Notes: a model not told the origin generated them from the sequence alone. Numbered from the stretch's first letter, positions 23,301-38,300 are shown. The stretch: 64,000 nt of DNA from Costus lasius (GCA_027563935.2 CM050449.1:86521178-86585177), one strand, 5' to 3'. Made by a program: numbers and translations.

Positions 23301-26300
23301 AGATTTAATCAATTTATCTTTTATCTCCTCTTTAGCTTTGCCCACTACTTCATATATGAGACACCAGAGTGGCTCAAATATCTGCATGCAATTGGTGATG
23401 CTTCCCTAAAACTTTCTATCCAACAAAGCCTAGCATAGATTTTCCTTCTCTTACACTTCACCTTGCATGTTGTGATATCTCTCTTTGTTTAGTGAAATTC
23501 TTTTCAAGGCTTCTATTTGATTGAACATACTTTCTATAGCGATAAAATTAGGTGCAAATCAAGTAGCACGATGTGTAAGTACCTCTTTGTGATTGGTATG
23601 TTTCTTCATTATGTTTAAACTCCATGAGTAGAAATACAAGTATTTATTCACTGTGCTTGAGTAATGATACTTGTTTTTCATCATATCTATCAATATCTTC
23701 TAACATTAGATCAAAAAATTGTGATGCACATGTATATATATATATCCATTTTGAAGTAGTAACCTACTAATTTCATCAAAGTTGGTGCATTATTTGTAAT
23801 TACTTGGACAACTTTGGCATGCTTATTACCTCTATCTTGTTTGTTCTTTATCAATTCACAAATATAATTTGCTTTTTTTATCCTTGGATTTCATAAATAT
23901 AATAACTATAGGGAAATAATTAAAAAAATTAATTATACTTCTTTTGTCATTGGTGGTCTATGTTTTACATATCAAAGTACAGTTGAATTCATCCTCAAAT
24001 TTCTAGAATATCTCCATCTATAGCTTTGTCTCTTCAGTAACATTCATTAATATTATATCCTTACTAGAAGGGATAGAGATTCTTGTACTTTCCTCATGTG
24101 TACACATCCTTCATAATATGCATTATCATTTGTGTAAAAGTGAATATGACTATGAAATTTTTTTTTCCTTTTTAATTTCTAATACATTCGGCCTTTAGGC
24201 CCCTTAGAGCTTTCCTAACATCAGATTGTATTGCTGTCTTTAAAATCATATAATTTGATATGTCCTTAGATTCTATGCTTAGTTATTCTAACTGTTGAGA
24301 TTAATTGGACTATCATTTGTACTAAAATCTTAAGCAATTAGGAAAGGCCTAATTTATATATTGAAAAATTAATGTCCTGCCTCATGATTAAATGACTAAT
24401 TGTGAATTGTGGACGCATCATATAGGCAAAGTAGGCTGAAATAGGATGTGCGCTAGAGTATATGAACTTTTGACCTTTGGTTTTGAAATCATGCTGATAT
24501 TAATTGGGTTACCACCTACCCTAAAATCTTAAATTGTTTGGAAGAATTCAAATTATGTATTTATAATTTAATTGTAGCAATAGTACATTGGTTTTTCGTA
24601 CCTATTTTTCTATCATCCCTTTTCAACTTAGTGGATATCCAAAAAAATAGAACCAGAACAATCAGGACGAGTGATGTGCCCGCAAGTGCACGGATTTATC
24701 GAAGTAATAAAAATAAGATCGTTCCCAACAAGGATCTGCCGGTCAAGTGCTGATTACACAACTCGTTTATATTTAGGTGAATCAAATGGTGATTTTGTCT
24801 GGACTCTAGGTACGAAAAGTAACAAAGGTAGTGTTTTTGGGTAAAAATAAGATTTTTGAAAGTCGGGACTTGGGGTTTTACCATACTGACACGTATGAAT
24901 TTAATGAATATGAATTTTTAAATAGAATAATTATAGCTTTGAAAGGGTTTTTCCTAAGGTACATATTATGTCATGCCCCGATAAATCATTTTATTTACCG
25001 AAACATGGCAATTTGGCATGTTAAACATGCACTACAAAAATTCAATCCATGACTCATAACACCAAGGTAAAAATTCTCATATCATTAAATCATAGAATTC
25101 TCGTAACAATATCAAATCCAATTCAAGATATTTAAATCAAACTATCAGAGGACAAAACTTATTACTCGACTGTTCAATTATAAAAACATAAAAGAACTAT
25201 GATCAATGTATGTCCAGATAAAAACTAGAAATAGAAATATGCCAAAACACTACACACTCTCCAAGGAAGTCTCTAGTCTATCTATCCACCTCTAGACTGC
25301 AATTGATCAGTACCTGGAAGCAATAACAAAGGGGGGTTAGCCAACAGTTAAGTAGGGATTTTCAAGAAGATGAATACATGCTCACAATGAAATCAACTTT
25401 ATGATTTAAATGAGTACCTATATAGATGTGCAAATATGAAATAACATGAAACATAAAAATCCTATCTCATCAAAATATGGAGCTGTTCATGGTCACAAAA
25501 ATTGCATTATGCCTCGCACTCTAATAAGAGTGGTTCCACCCCCAAGCTCCAAAAGTGGAACGACTGCCATCAGACAGCCCGATAGTGCTGTGTCCAACAC
25601 TTGGAAACCCCAGTATTGTCCAAAGGACAATCTGGCAGTAACCCTGACCGGCAACCACTAATAGCCCACACACAGTCGGCGCTATGGTCTAATAGGTGAC
25701 CTCGCCGACGGATCTCCAACTCTACATACGGCGCGCACGCTCGAAGCGTACAACAATAAATCTCAACACACCAATATCATATCTCAACATGTGCAATAAC
25801 AGCAATATCATATCCCAGCTATATACATATATCAACAATAGACGTATCAGAAAGGTATGCTCAACAACCAAATAGAATATGCATTTATCCTCTTTTCATA
25901 ATAACAAATAAGAGCAATCACGCATCTATATGCACCAATGAAATTTGTACGAGCACAAGAGATATAAGATACAAATCAAAGCAGATAGAAGCAAAAAGGA
26001 TTGGTGTCTAAGCACAAGACTTAGCACCATACAAGAAAGTGAAGGTAGGATCCCTACATGAAAAATAAAGTCCTCTGCCACAAGAATAAACCACGAGTAC
26101 TCACACCTCAGGCTCGCCTAGTCCCAAGTTACCTTCCAATAAATATGCCAAAAAATAGTATCAATTACCGTTTAAGTCTAGTCATCAACACATCTACAAA
26201 ATAATATATTTTTACCATGAATATCTCTAATCCTGATTTCACAAATTATGATGTGTAAGCCCTTGGTCCCTAATTATCACATTGATACTTTTATCATAGC

Positions 26301-29300
26301 CAATATGCATAATACCTTAAGATGTTTAACTCTATACTCGATCATCATAAGGCTAGGGCAAAAATGCTGGATAACTCATATGAATTTATCAATAATACAT
26401 CTAGCATTAATCCCCAAAGCGTACTAAAAACACTAGGGTAAAACCTTATCTTGCCTTAGATAACAAAATCAACACACAAAGAAGAGGAGAGGGGTGCCGG
26501 TCCTGTACGTCGCCGGAACCCTGCTCACCGCCGTCAATCGCCGTCGCCGCCGCCGGCACAGGAAGGAGGCTGAGACGGCAGGGAAGAGGAAAGGAGGAAG
26601 GATCAAAGCCGATGCCGCCGCTCGTCGCTGCTACGACAAGATCCGCCGCCGCCTGCACGCTCGCCGTTGAACTCACCGAACGCCGCCGCCTGCCGCCAAT
26701 CAACGCCGGGAAGATGGAAGGAAGGCCGACACAAGTCTCTAGTCGCCGCCGCTGCCTTCGATTGACACCGAATGAGAGAACGAGAGAAGGAGAGGGAGAT
26801 CGAGCGAGCGACGCACAGGAGGAGAGGAATAGTAGAAATTAGGTTTTTTTTTTTTAAAATCTATTTATACTTATTATTATTTAATTAATTAATTTTTTTA
26901 ATATAACATATTACCTCCTCCCAAAGTGTAATCCGGTATCTAGCTACGCTAACTCTCTCCTCTCGTGACAATTAACGTAGCTAGACCCATTAAGTTCTAT
27001 GGAAAACCATAAAAATCCTTCTACTCCGGTGTTTGGATTCGTAGGTTTGAATAGAATAGTTCTGACGTTGTGATTCACTTCCCGGTACTTCTCGCAACGT
27101 CTAAGACGCAAATATACTTGACCAGGGTAAATTACGGGATAACTCAATTTTAATCAAATCAATGCTATAATTATCATGACAAAGAATAAAAATGCTAGTT
27201 TTAATCTATATATGTCAGTGAGCTACATCCTAAATCCCGAAAACAAGTTTACTCACTCATATTCATCGTGTACAACATGAATATAGATGAAACTTGCATT
27301 GAATTCTATCAAAAGTATAAGAAATCACTAAGAAAGTAATTAGAGACACTTCCCCTCGATCTGGAGATGATGATGAAGTGTTCAATTCTCCCCTTTGCGT
27401 GAATTCTCGCTTGAATTTTGCTCTGGAAGTCGATTTCACTCTAGCCGTCACCTCTGATTGTGTTCGCCCATAAAAGTCTCTCTTGCCCTCCAAAAATTCC
27501 TCCTTTTATAGTTTAATTGGTTCGGAACCCCTCAAGGAAAAATTCTGGAGAGCTTGGTTCAAATCCGACTCGATTTGGGGTCGAATCAAGTGAAAAACAC
27601 GAAGGGGCAGAAAAACTCACAGCCCGTAAACTGTTCATGGCTGCAGCCGTGATAAGTAACGTCCTTTGTGCATAGAAATATTCACGACCCGTGAAAGTTT
27701 CTGGGAACTTTTTTATTTAGCCGCGTTTTCACCCCTCGAACTCGAAATTCATGGTCAGCCGAGAAACTCACGGCTGCGGCCGTGAATTTCGCGTCTGACA
27801 CTCTTTTCGCTTCAAATTTGACGTGCGACCTCGTAATTTCCTTGGGAATCGTGCTATGGCTTCAAAACTCGCAAAATCCTTCATTGCATTTTCATAAAAA
27901 CCAAGAAAAGTGAAGATTCTATACTAAGTGAAGTAAAAACACTAGAAATTAGTATAAAATCATAAATATGCCCAAAATATTATATAAAATATAAGTAAAA
28001 ATATGATATAATTGCAACGCATCAATGAGCATAAGAGCTAGATGTCTAACAATAATCTCCTCTTCACATCCTCCTTATATGATCTATTCTCTCTAATAGC
28101 TATTCTTATTTCAAGCTCTTCAAAATCAACATCATGGTCATCCTCTTCATCTTCACTATGAGTTCCTACAAACTCTTATTATATTATTTCTTTAGTGTCT
28201 ATAGTTCTCTTACACTACTATTTGCTCTCATGTTAACTATCATTTTGTTTCTAACCCTTATAGGGCATATGCTTTTACAAACCTTGTATTACTCGCTAGA
28301 TGATCTTTTAAATGAATTATTCCACTGTACATAACTATATATTTATTCTTTTTTGGCATAATTTACATTCTGCTTTTTGATAGTTTTATTGGCTCCGTTT
28401 GGCCTAGTTTCTGCTTCTAGCTTTTGCTAGTTGAAGAAGTGCTGGCTGAAAAAGTTTAAGGGTGTTTGGATGCACAGGTTATGGCTAGGTTATTTTATTT
28501 ATAATAAATAAATTTTTATTAAAAAAATTACTAAGGTAAATATTATATGATTAAATTTATTATTAACTATAATTAAAATATTTATTAAAAATATTATAAG
28601 TTATACTATTAAAAAATTATTATTACAATTGAGCATAAGCAGGTGGGGGGCCAGAGAAATAGCTTCACCCTTGCTTCTTAGAGTAGCGGCTATTTGTGGT
28701 TTGGAACAGAGAAGCTGCAGGGCCAAACACCTCAGCTTCTTGATTTCTGCTGGTTGCAATACTATAAGCAGCTCCAAAAGCTAGACCAAACATGGCCATT
28801 ATCTTTCTAGGTTGCTGTTCAATATCTTCTACTTTAGAACTAGCCATCTAAGTTACTTAAACACAATTCTAAGAGAATCAATAATATAATATTTCAAAAT
28901 TGAAATTGAGATTTCATTATTATGAGTTTATGATATCTATAATGTGTTATTTACTAATACATTATTAAGTAGTTTAACAAAAATGATAGGTAAGTAAATC
29001 CAAATAATTTAGTTTTGCTATTTATTATTTTTAATACGTTATTTACAAATGTGTTAGTAACTTGGTTTATAATTTTATATAGTTAACGAGTATGTTAAAT
29101 TACAAATTTTGATTTAAAATTTTACTTATATAAGTTTTGCAAGAAAGAAATAATAATTTTTTTATCATTTTAAAATTAATTTAATAATTATTACTGAATT
29201 ATGAATTTTTATATAGGCACTTACCCTGTAAAATAAATTATAATATTGAGTCATAGTTATGTCTTAACGTTGTTTGTATAATTTTCATGATGGATCAAGT

Positions 29301-32300
29301 AACGTAATAATGATGTCCACAACAATAACACTTAAAGCAATTTTCTTATTTTCAGGATAGTGAAAACTATTTAACGCATTTTATTTTCAATATGTTAAAC
29401 ACAGTTCCATTTTTGAAAGTTATGGTATTCGATAATTTTATGTCTACCAACCTTTTTTTTTTGAAAATATCACAAATTACTATTTAATTATAATAATTTA
29501 ATCCAAATTTCTTAAAATTTCCCTTTCTAACTATCATAATTTATTTAAAAATTTAAGTAAATTTTAAATGTTATTTTTATTTTTAATCAGATTAGGTATA
29601 TTTGATTAACTTAAGTTAAAAAAAATAATTCTTTACAAAATTACAAGGATGGAGATTAATTAGCCTATATATTAGATAGTTTGTTCTTGTTTTACCATAC
29701 GAAATATACATAAATCATATGCTTCCCCTCAAAAACTTCATCCTTCTAACACATGGAATCAACTAGCTAGTCAATGGAAGTAATAAATTCTTTATTTGCT
29801 TATCGCAAAGACACTCTCCTCTATATGTTGCTTAGGAAGAGTAAGTATATATGCTTGGGGTTGTCTCCCTTCTCTCAGGCTTGGCCACTGATGGCCACTG
29901 ACAACGATGTAGTGTAAACTCTGTTTTTTCCTCATCCCTAACCTGCTCAAGCTCCCTTGATTCAATTAGAATAACCTTTTGAATAGAAGTTAGCTGATTC
30001 AATGATTTTGAAAGTATGTTAGCTGATTAAACCTTTTTTCTTTGACTTTGGGAAATTGGGCGAACTTTGCTCTGTTTTTGCTTACTCTTTAAAGTTTCTC
30101 ACATATTATGATGTACCTCCACTAAGCCCCAACCATATCTTGTTTCAATTAATTTTATTTCTCATATAAGATTTATTTGACTTGGTCTAATTGAGTTGTC
30201 TCTTCATTGTCTTATTTTAACCACAATTTTTGATATATTTAATCTGCTACATTAGTTTATATTTCTTTACACATTGAAATTGAATTTGTTTAAGAACAAG
30301 CACAACAACATCGAAAGTTTGAATACAATCAATTATTCCCCTTCAGAATCAGGGAATGAGTGAGATTGATTTAATTTTTTGATGTAAAGTGCTCACAGAA
30401 GCACTTGAACGTGTCTGTATGGTAAAAGACAAATGCATTTGGGTAGTTGATACTTGATAGGCAAATTTTTTTAAACTAGTGTGCAAGTTGTAAGGGCAGG
30501 ATTTGATCTCAGTTACTTATTATTGACAACTAAGATGTTCATCCTTCAGGCTCATTGACATCTTCATGAAAATAAATATCCTACATTTTTTTGGAAGAAA
30601 ACACATGGTTAAGGTAGGATTTGATCCTAGGACTTCATTACCAACAACTAAGATCTTTAGTGACTAAAACTAGTTGGCACCCAAGGTTTCGGTCTGAACA
30701 AGCCAAAATTTTTGTACAAATCAGTCCAAGATGGGTTCAGTTTTATGTTGGTACAATCGGTTTCATTGTAGCACAATGTCGGATAGACCGATACATCGGT
30801 TCGAACCGGTTTTCAAACCTTGTTGGCACCTTTAGTTTGATAGTCAACTTTCTCAAGCTAGCATTATTTGCTTGAGGTATCTAAACAAGTCGTCATTCTA
30901 TCAAAAAGCACCGATCAAAGTAGCCATTGTTGGCCCCATAAATTTCATTACTGAATCAGAAGGTGAAAGAAATATTGTGAATTTATGACTATTGTGAAGT
31001 TATGATGTTGGTCTATTGCTGTTGTACATGGATAAAAAATAGTAAATGTTTATTGTTTTGGGCTCAACCCAGTTAGTAAATTACTTACTGGGTTAGACCT
31101 GCTTAGTAGGGTAGGAGAGTAGTAGTATATATTAGGGTTTGAGGGGTCGGGGAGAGGGTATCGAGAGTTTCTCCTTTTCATTTCAGTGTGCAGTTGTCAT
31201 GAACTTGTCGGATCTCCTGCTGGGAAATAAGTGTATCATTTAACATGGTTTAGTTGGTGAGCTTCTTTATTGGACCAATATGGTCATGCTGTGCACACTG
31301 GGATGAGATTTGTTATCAGTTACCCAAGACATTTTGGACTAACATTACTAATTTTTTTGACTATATCTATCATCATAGGTGAATGATAAAGTTATAGAAT
31401 TATTTTAATTTCCTTTTCAGTTAGTACATGCCGAGATAATTAAGCTACTAATTTTCTGTGTTTGTGTTTTTGAGACATCTTAAGTTTGGGGAGATTGTCC
31501 CTTATTTTTGATCGCACAAGGTTGATTACTGTCTGCAATCTAGTTGTTCATGTTAAGTGGAGATCTTGTGTTTTATTTTTGATGATTGTATTCATTGCAG
31601 AAAGCGCCTGTGGTGGATGAAATGGATGAGGATCTTGACGAAGATGATGTTGATATAAAAGTTACTCCTCCTGTCGACCATGAATCTGATGATGAAATTA
31701 TTGAATCTGACATTGAGTTGGAGGGAGAAGTTGTAGAAGCTGACAATGATCCTCCGCAGAAGGTAAACAAACATGAAAAATAATGATTAGTGATTGCTAT
31801 TACTATTTTAGTACTTTCATTGCTTCTTGTTTTGATTTGTGTAGATGGGAGATCAATCTGTTGAAGTAACAGATGAAAATCGTGATGCTTCTCAAGAGGC
31901 CAAGGGGAGAGCCATGGAGGCAATTTCAGAAGGTACTGTAAATTATTGATCATTTACTATTTCTTGTTTTAGGCAGACTATAATTGACCAACACCTGTTT
32001 ATCTACTGCACAGGGAGACTGGAGGAGGCTATTGAGAACCTTACAGAGGCAATATTGTTAAATCCAACATCAGCAATTATGTATGCTACAAGAGGTTAGT
32101 GTGAATCTGAAGCTCATATGAAGAGTACCTTCTGTAATGCATTTTATTTATTGTCTAGAATCTTATTTGTTAAATCTCTGCAGCATCCGTGTATATTAAG
32201 ATGAAGAAACCTAATGCTGCAATTCGAGATGCAACTGCAGCTATAGAGGTAGTATATATTTTATAGTTTGACTTCTAGTCCTTTATTTTTAAGATATTTG

Positions 32301-35300
32301 ATTTTACATGAAGCTGCAAAAACATAAGCTGTCAAAAGAGAAGGTGCCAAGCCTATGAAAACACATGCATGTGCCGAATATATAGTGCAATACTGTTCAT
32401 CTTGTCTGCAATTAAAGTATTGATACTTCTTACACCTACAGCCTAGGCCAAACCATTCGGGTTTGCTCTCTTTACTTACTTTCGCCATTTGTTGAGTTCT
32501 TCTAACCATGTGTGTATTGATTGCTTGTTCTATAAGAATGCCATAAAATTCTTCTGAATTATTCCCTTAAAAGACTCATTGAGTAATAGGTATATATTAT
32601 GCCTTTATATAATCAAAATAATTCAACCCTTTAAATATAATGTGGTTTTTATGAAGCCCTGCTGCTTCTTGATGCAATGAGTAATGCATATTTGGATAAA
32701 ATCTGAATCAAGCATTATTTTCCATTTGACTCCTAAAATCATTTTGAAAACCTATCATTTTGGATTCTCATGATTTTAGATGGCAAATTCCAACTAATTT
32801 AATGCATTTTAGGGTTAGCTTCAAAGCCACAACTGTGTTATGGTATGGCAGGAGGAAGCTGGCTGCCCATTCAACTCATTTGGTTCTTCATGGTTTTAAC
32901 AATAAGACAATGCATTCCACCATGTTTATATATCGAGGTTATTTGGATTAGAAGAAAAGAGAAAAACCCAAAAAAATCCATTCCAACACAATTTAGGGTT
33001 CTTTTAACACGTGAAACCAGGCATAAGTAATGGATACAGATCCGGCAACATATCCAAATTAGAAACATCATAACACTCCCTTTCAAGCTAGAGAGAATAT
33101 ATTTATTATTCCTAGCTTGTTACACAAATGTGAAATCTAGTTGGGCTTAGAGCTTTGGTGAAAATGGCTGCAAGTTGATTAAATTTCAAGTAGGGTATGC
33201 TCCTCAACTTGTTCTCGATGGCTTCTTTGATAAAATGATACTCCACTTCAATGTATTTTATTATTTCGTAAAGCACTAGATTATTTGCAATGATGCTAAC
33301 TGATTATTGTAATACATATTCACACGGTTTCAAAAACCGGTCACGGACCGGTATAGCCGATTTGTACCGGTCTGGTGGAGGACCGGTCGCGGAGCGCCCC
33401 TCAGAGCACGGACGGCGGGGGACGGCGGGCGGACGACGCAGGTGTGGGCGGAAGCTTCGATCGAAGCTTTTGCCGGTACCGTACCAGTCTGGTGGCTCGC
33501 CGGACCGACTTTTTAAACCTTGCATGTTCATAGGTTCTAAGTGCCTTAGCCTAATCTCCTTCATTAGATTTCTTAGCCACATTAATTCACCGAGTCATTG
33601 CTTTATATTCTGTCTTGCAATTGGATCTTGTAACCACACTTTGTTTTTTGCTTCTCCATATTACTAAGTTAGCCTAATTATGTACAAAAATCTTCTATAG
33701 ATTTCCTATTATTGACATCACCTATATAATATGCATTAGTGTAGACTTTAATTCTATAATGTTCATTATTCTTGTATAGCAAGCTTTTTTAGGAGCCCTT
33801 TTGATACATTAAAGTACTCAAATTGCTACATTCTAATGACATTGTTTTGGGTTGCATAAACTGATTGACTATCCCTACCGCATGTGAAATATTTGGTCAG
33901 GTGACTAGGAGATAATTTAGTTTGTTCATTAGTCACCTGAGTTTGGTTGCTTCATCTATATGTGAATCTATCACTCTATATTTTTGATTTGGGACTAAGG
34001 AGTCTCCATTGGCTTGTAACTTTCTTTCTTTCAATAGATCCATCATATATTTTTGTTAGGATAACAAAATACTTCCCTTGATTGTATGTTATCTCAATAC
34101 CCAGTTTGCCAAGGTTTTCAAGAGAAACTAGATTGTAAATATCTTTTTTATTGAGTAATGCCTTTGACATCACTCAATAAGAATACTATCATCTTCATTC
34201 ATACCTTATTGAAAATGGAGTGATCCGCTTTGCTATGTTTGAAGCTAGCCGAATTCATGAATTGTGAGAATTTATGAAAAGGCATGTGGGTTTTGTTTTA
34301 GACCATATATGGCACTAGCTTGCATGTAAACTTCCTTTGAGCAACACTCCACATGAATGGTCTCATTGAAGTCACCATTGGGAAAGACATTGTTGACATT
34401 GAGTTGGTGAAGTTGCCAAATGGGTTTGACGACAAGAGAACAAAGTGTGTGCCAAACTTAGAAAAGGAGAAGGTGACATAGTGCCATAAATTTGAGAAAA
34501 CCTTTGGCGACAAGCTTTGTGCTGAGCAATGGACCCAGCATGATGATGTTTAATTGTGAAACATGGAATGAGACGGACAACTAATGGTCGTTGAACCAAG
34601 GACATGTGTGGCGAGATTATTAGGTTGCCATTTTATCATCCATTGTAGTCTTCCACTTGAGCATATATATAGCCTCATAGTAGCTCCTATGAATACTTAC
34701 GGAAGATACATTAGTAGAAAATGCATGATAGGTAGGGGAAAGGCGGGTGTAGGAAATATAATGAGAGATAAGGTAGTTTACTGTAGTACACTTACCCTTA
34801 CCCTTATGAAGAACAATGGGAAGATTGTCCGGAGACATTGGTGAAGATGGATTGGCAAGAGGTGGGTTGTCATGTCTCTAGTAAACCTGTAATCGTGGAG
34901 TTGGTTGAGGGAGGATTAGGTAGGTAGAAGGGGGTAGATTAATGTCGAAGAGAAATCATGGTGGGTCAGGGAAGATTGGTAAATTTGGGAGTATAGTGGA
35001 TTGAAAGTAGGGACAACTTTTATCAAAGGTGATGCTGATACTTATGTACGAACAAGAGGTAATAGGATCAAAACAACTATATCCTTCGGTAGAGGGTAGC
35101 CAAGAAAGATAACAAGTGGCAATAGGGGCTTAATTTATCTAGGCCTTACATGAAGATAACAAGGGCAACCAAAGATAGGGGGAGAGAGAAAGAACCTGAG
35201 AGGGAAATAGAGTTGAGAAAGGCGACCTAGTGCCAAGCGACAAATGACGAGATGATTAATGAGAAAACATTCAAAAACGACAAGGAACATGCACATGGAA

Positions 35301-38300
35301 TAGTAAATGCTTGTGTTTACATTCAATAAAGCCATTTTTGGATGAGGTGTAGACACATAGTGCGATGTATGGCATGAGACTCAAAAAAATGAAATAAAAT
35401 TTTAGTTGGTGTGTTTTATTATTGTGTTCTATTATTAGTATGTAACATTTTTAAAGCAACACTAAACAGAGTTTTAACTTCAGAAGGTTTGAAATACATG
35501 CTATGTTTCCGATTGATACTTTGACATATAGCACAAACACTTATGTGAGTAGTCACTAATGAAAATAACAAAATAGAGTTGTGAAAGGCGGACCCCGTGC
35601 CAAGTGACAACAACAAGATGATTGATGGAAAAACATCCAAAAATGCAAGGAATCACATGGAATAGTAAATGCTTATGTTTACATTTGATATCACCATTTT
35701 TGGATGCGGTGCAGACATGTAGTGCAATGTATAATAATGACATGAGACTCAAAAAAATGAAGTCAAATTTGAGTTAGTGTGTTTTATTATTGTGTTCTAT
35801 TATTAGTATGTAGTATTTTTAAAGCAACAATAAATAGAGTTTTAACTTCAGCATAGATGGTTTGAAATACATGCTATGTTTCCGATTGATGCTTTGACAT
35901 ATAGCACAAACACTTATGCGAGTAGTCACTAATGAAATAACAAAATGTTGGTAACTATCTTTACTAGAACATGACTAGTGATGCAGAGCAGGTCAGTCTT
36001 CCCAAGTGCTCTAGCAAATTATGGCCATGAAAGCTACTGAGGAGTTCTCGATCAAATAGTTTGGCAAAGATTATGACCGTGAAAGCTACCGTGTACTCCT
36101 TATAAAAAAAATTATGACCATGATTAAAATCAGGGCCTAACCATAATTCCAGATTATGATTGTGATGAAAATCATGGCCTGCCCGTGAAACTCTTGAATG
36201 CACAGCTTGATTCCACCGAGAAGATTATGGCTGTGACAAAAATCAAGGCATGACCCACTTGTAATATCAAATTATGGTCACGATGAAATTCATGACCCAC
36301 CTGTGAAATTCTTGGAAGTGCCACTTGGATCTCCTCGAAAAGATTACTATTGTGACAAAAATCACGGCCGGCCCGTGATGGCCCTTGAATTATAGAATAA
36401 TTCTCCATCGACAACCGTTGGGCGGTCCCAACCTTCAGATCAGTTTATAGGCATTATATTCAGCCCGTCCTCAGTCCACACTAAGATCATTTGCCATGCA
36501 ACTCGCTTCACCATGCGAAGTGGAGCCTAATCCAATACGACACAAGATACAACCACCTCCATGATGAATCAATCCACTATTAGTTGCATCTATTGTTTTG
36601 TTGCCAATCCATGGGCCCAGTCCAATATATTACTTTTGTAGGATTTACTTTTCGGTCATAGTTTGTGTTTTAGCTTTAAGGTGCTAGTCACTTAATTGGT
36701 GTTATGTTCCTTCCTTTACCTTATAAAAGATTGTTGAGGTGTAGTTTGTAGGCAACTTACTTGTAGTTTGTAGCTCTAGTGTGAGACTTATAAAGGGCTT
36801 GGTAGCTCTGGAGCTTGTGTTTAGAGTTTATGGAGGAACTTGTAACTTGGAGTTCGCATTTTGAAGTAGTAAGAAAATCTATTTCTTCATTTGTGGTGTT
36901 TTGTGGCTCCTTAGATTTCTCTTCCATAGATTTTCCATAGATTTTCTATCCCGTGCCGAAGTAACCCATGTCGTCCAATTGTGTTTTCACTTGTGTTTAG
37001 GATGTAGGAGCCCAAGCCGGTTGCTGAACCGTGTGGAGTTACTAGATCGTGTGGTCGTAAGAGGCTTTGGCTTGCATGTAGGTTAGTTGGGAGAGTTCAA
37101 TTTCCATACTTGCATGCCATCGTTTCTCACCTTTTATGCATTGTTGCTCAAGTATGTACCCTCAATGCTGTTTTTCATATGTTTTTTTTTGCCAGATTTC
37201 CCTCCAAGCATGTTTACTTCTCTTATCTAAAGACCCTCTATGGTTTCTTATTGCTGCATAGTCACCTTCAGTCTAGAGTTGGAACTAGGAATCCCGGCCC
37301 TAATTCGGCTCCCTTAACTAGGACCTCATATGAAAAGAAATGGATGCCCACTATTAATTACGACTGCAATGAAATGGATGCTCAGTACTAACTATGACTG
37401 CATGAGATAGAACGAGCGAAGAAATGTAAAAAATAATATAAAGTGTTATTTGAGAATTGAGTTGAGTGGTGCCAGTAGAGAAGGGAGGATGGCAACTCCC
37501 ACTAGACAATGATGTAAATAATACATGGTAGATGCCATGAGTGGTGGAGGATGCTATCGCAGGCAAGGTCATATGATGAAACCTCTATCGTAAAAGGTGT
37601 GGAAGCAAAATCATATGGGTGAGATGAAGCCACTGCTTGAGATGTGGAGGATATGATTTTCTCAAGAGATAGAAGGGGTTGGCCGATGACTAGAAGGGGT
37701 GTCTAATGACCATAAATCCTTATGATTTCATTCAAATGACTAAAGCATCCCACTAGAATACCTATGATAAATGCAGAAATATTTTTACTAAAATAGAAAG
37801 ATCACACACTTCACTCCAGCAAAATAGAAGTCGTACTCTAGCAAAGACAATTTTTTGATACGCAAATTGCTATCTAGGGTTAGTTGCTCGATTGCACTTA
37901 CTAGTTGACTCAAATATATCCTCTCTTCAAAATGCCTTGTCTTGTCTCTTTAGGGTATCATGACTCCACCATCCAAGGTGACAGTCAATGCATTGGCTAC
38001 CCCTTCTGGTCATAGTCATGGTTTCCTCTTTGTTCTCACTATGGGTATATGAGGTCCAAAATAGGTGGAATAGACCTATTAGATAAGTCTCTTGGATCTT
38101 GGCATTATTATCCATTACACTTTGCATAACATAAGCTTTTTGAATCTTTTGATTTTGGCACTATTATCCATTACACTTTTGCATAATGTGATGGAAGTAA
38201 TATTCTCTACTTCCTTGATATGACAACAAATATATATTACTTCATGGTAGTGGGTTGAAACATCTACAAACATGACCTTGTTGCAATAGAGAAGTTGATG

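Larger units (their letters stand above)
24672..28024 (-). mobile_element. Solo LTR of an Athila-type element, about 1,408 bp without its insertion
   Basis: On the plus strand the block opens TGATGTGCCCGCAAGTGCACGG, like the Athila-type LTR edge at 5853, and closes TTGCAACGCATCA, giving TGATG/CATCA termini. Flanks ACGAG (24667-24671) and ATGAG (28025-28029) are a target duplication with one C-to-T change. On the minus strand a TATA box ACTATAAAAGG (about 27515) is well placed. No internal domain remains. It contains the nested LTR 24969-26908, and it interrupts the hAT transposase pseudogene. Confidence 0.75.
17358..31600 (+). other. Intron 2 of the Hip gene, 14,243 bp, nested transposons
   Basis: The donor (ACG|GTAATC) and acceptor (TTGCAG|AAA) are canonical and phase 0. 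The contents are given in separate entries. 17358-19390 is AT-rich without recognisable elements; 22620-23320 and 28860-30460 are likewise featureless apart from AT runs. Confidence 0.9.
33092..35950 (-). pseudogene. Ty1/copia pol pseudogene (integrase, reverse transcriptase, RNase H)
   Basis: On the minus strand and in several frames: integrase [18 protein letters not shown] (about 35740 and again near 35570), SAPHPKM (about 35700), then FLGYPLPKD (about 35100) from the integrase-RT linker, RT start QRFSQIYG (about 34510), [10 protein letters not shown] (about 34410), [11 protein letters not shown] (about 34060), and RNase [21 protein letters not shown] to [11 protein letters not shown] (about 33260-33140). 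Stops and shifts are everywhere. It is interrupted by a MITE (33323-33522) and contains an internal tandem duplication. Confidence 0.8.

Noticed and set aside
27545..27562. tRNA-like B box GGTTCAAATCC
   Set aside because: No A box or cloverleaf can be formed around it, and it lies within an LTR leader.
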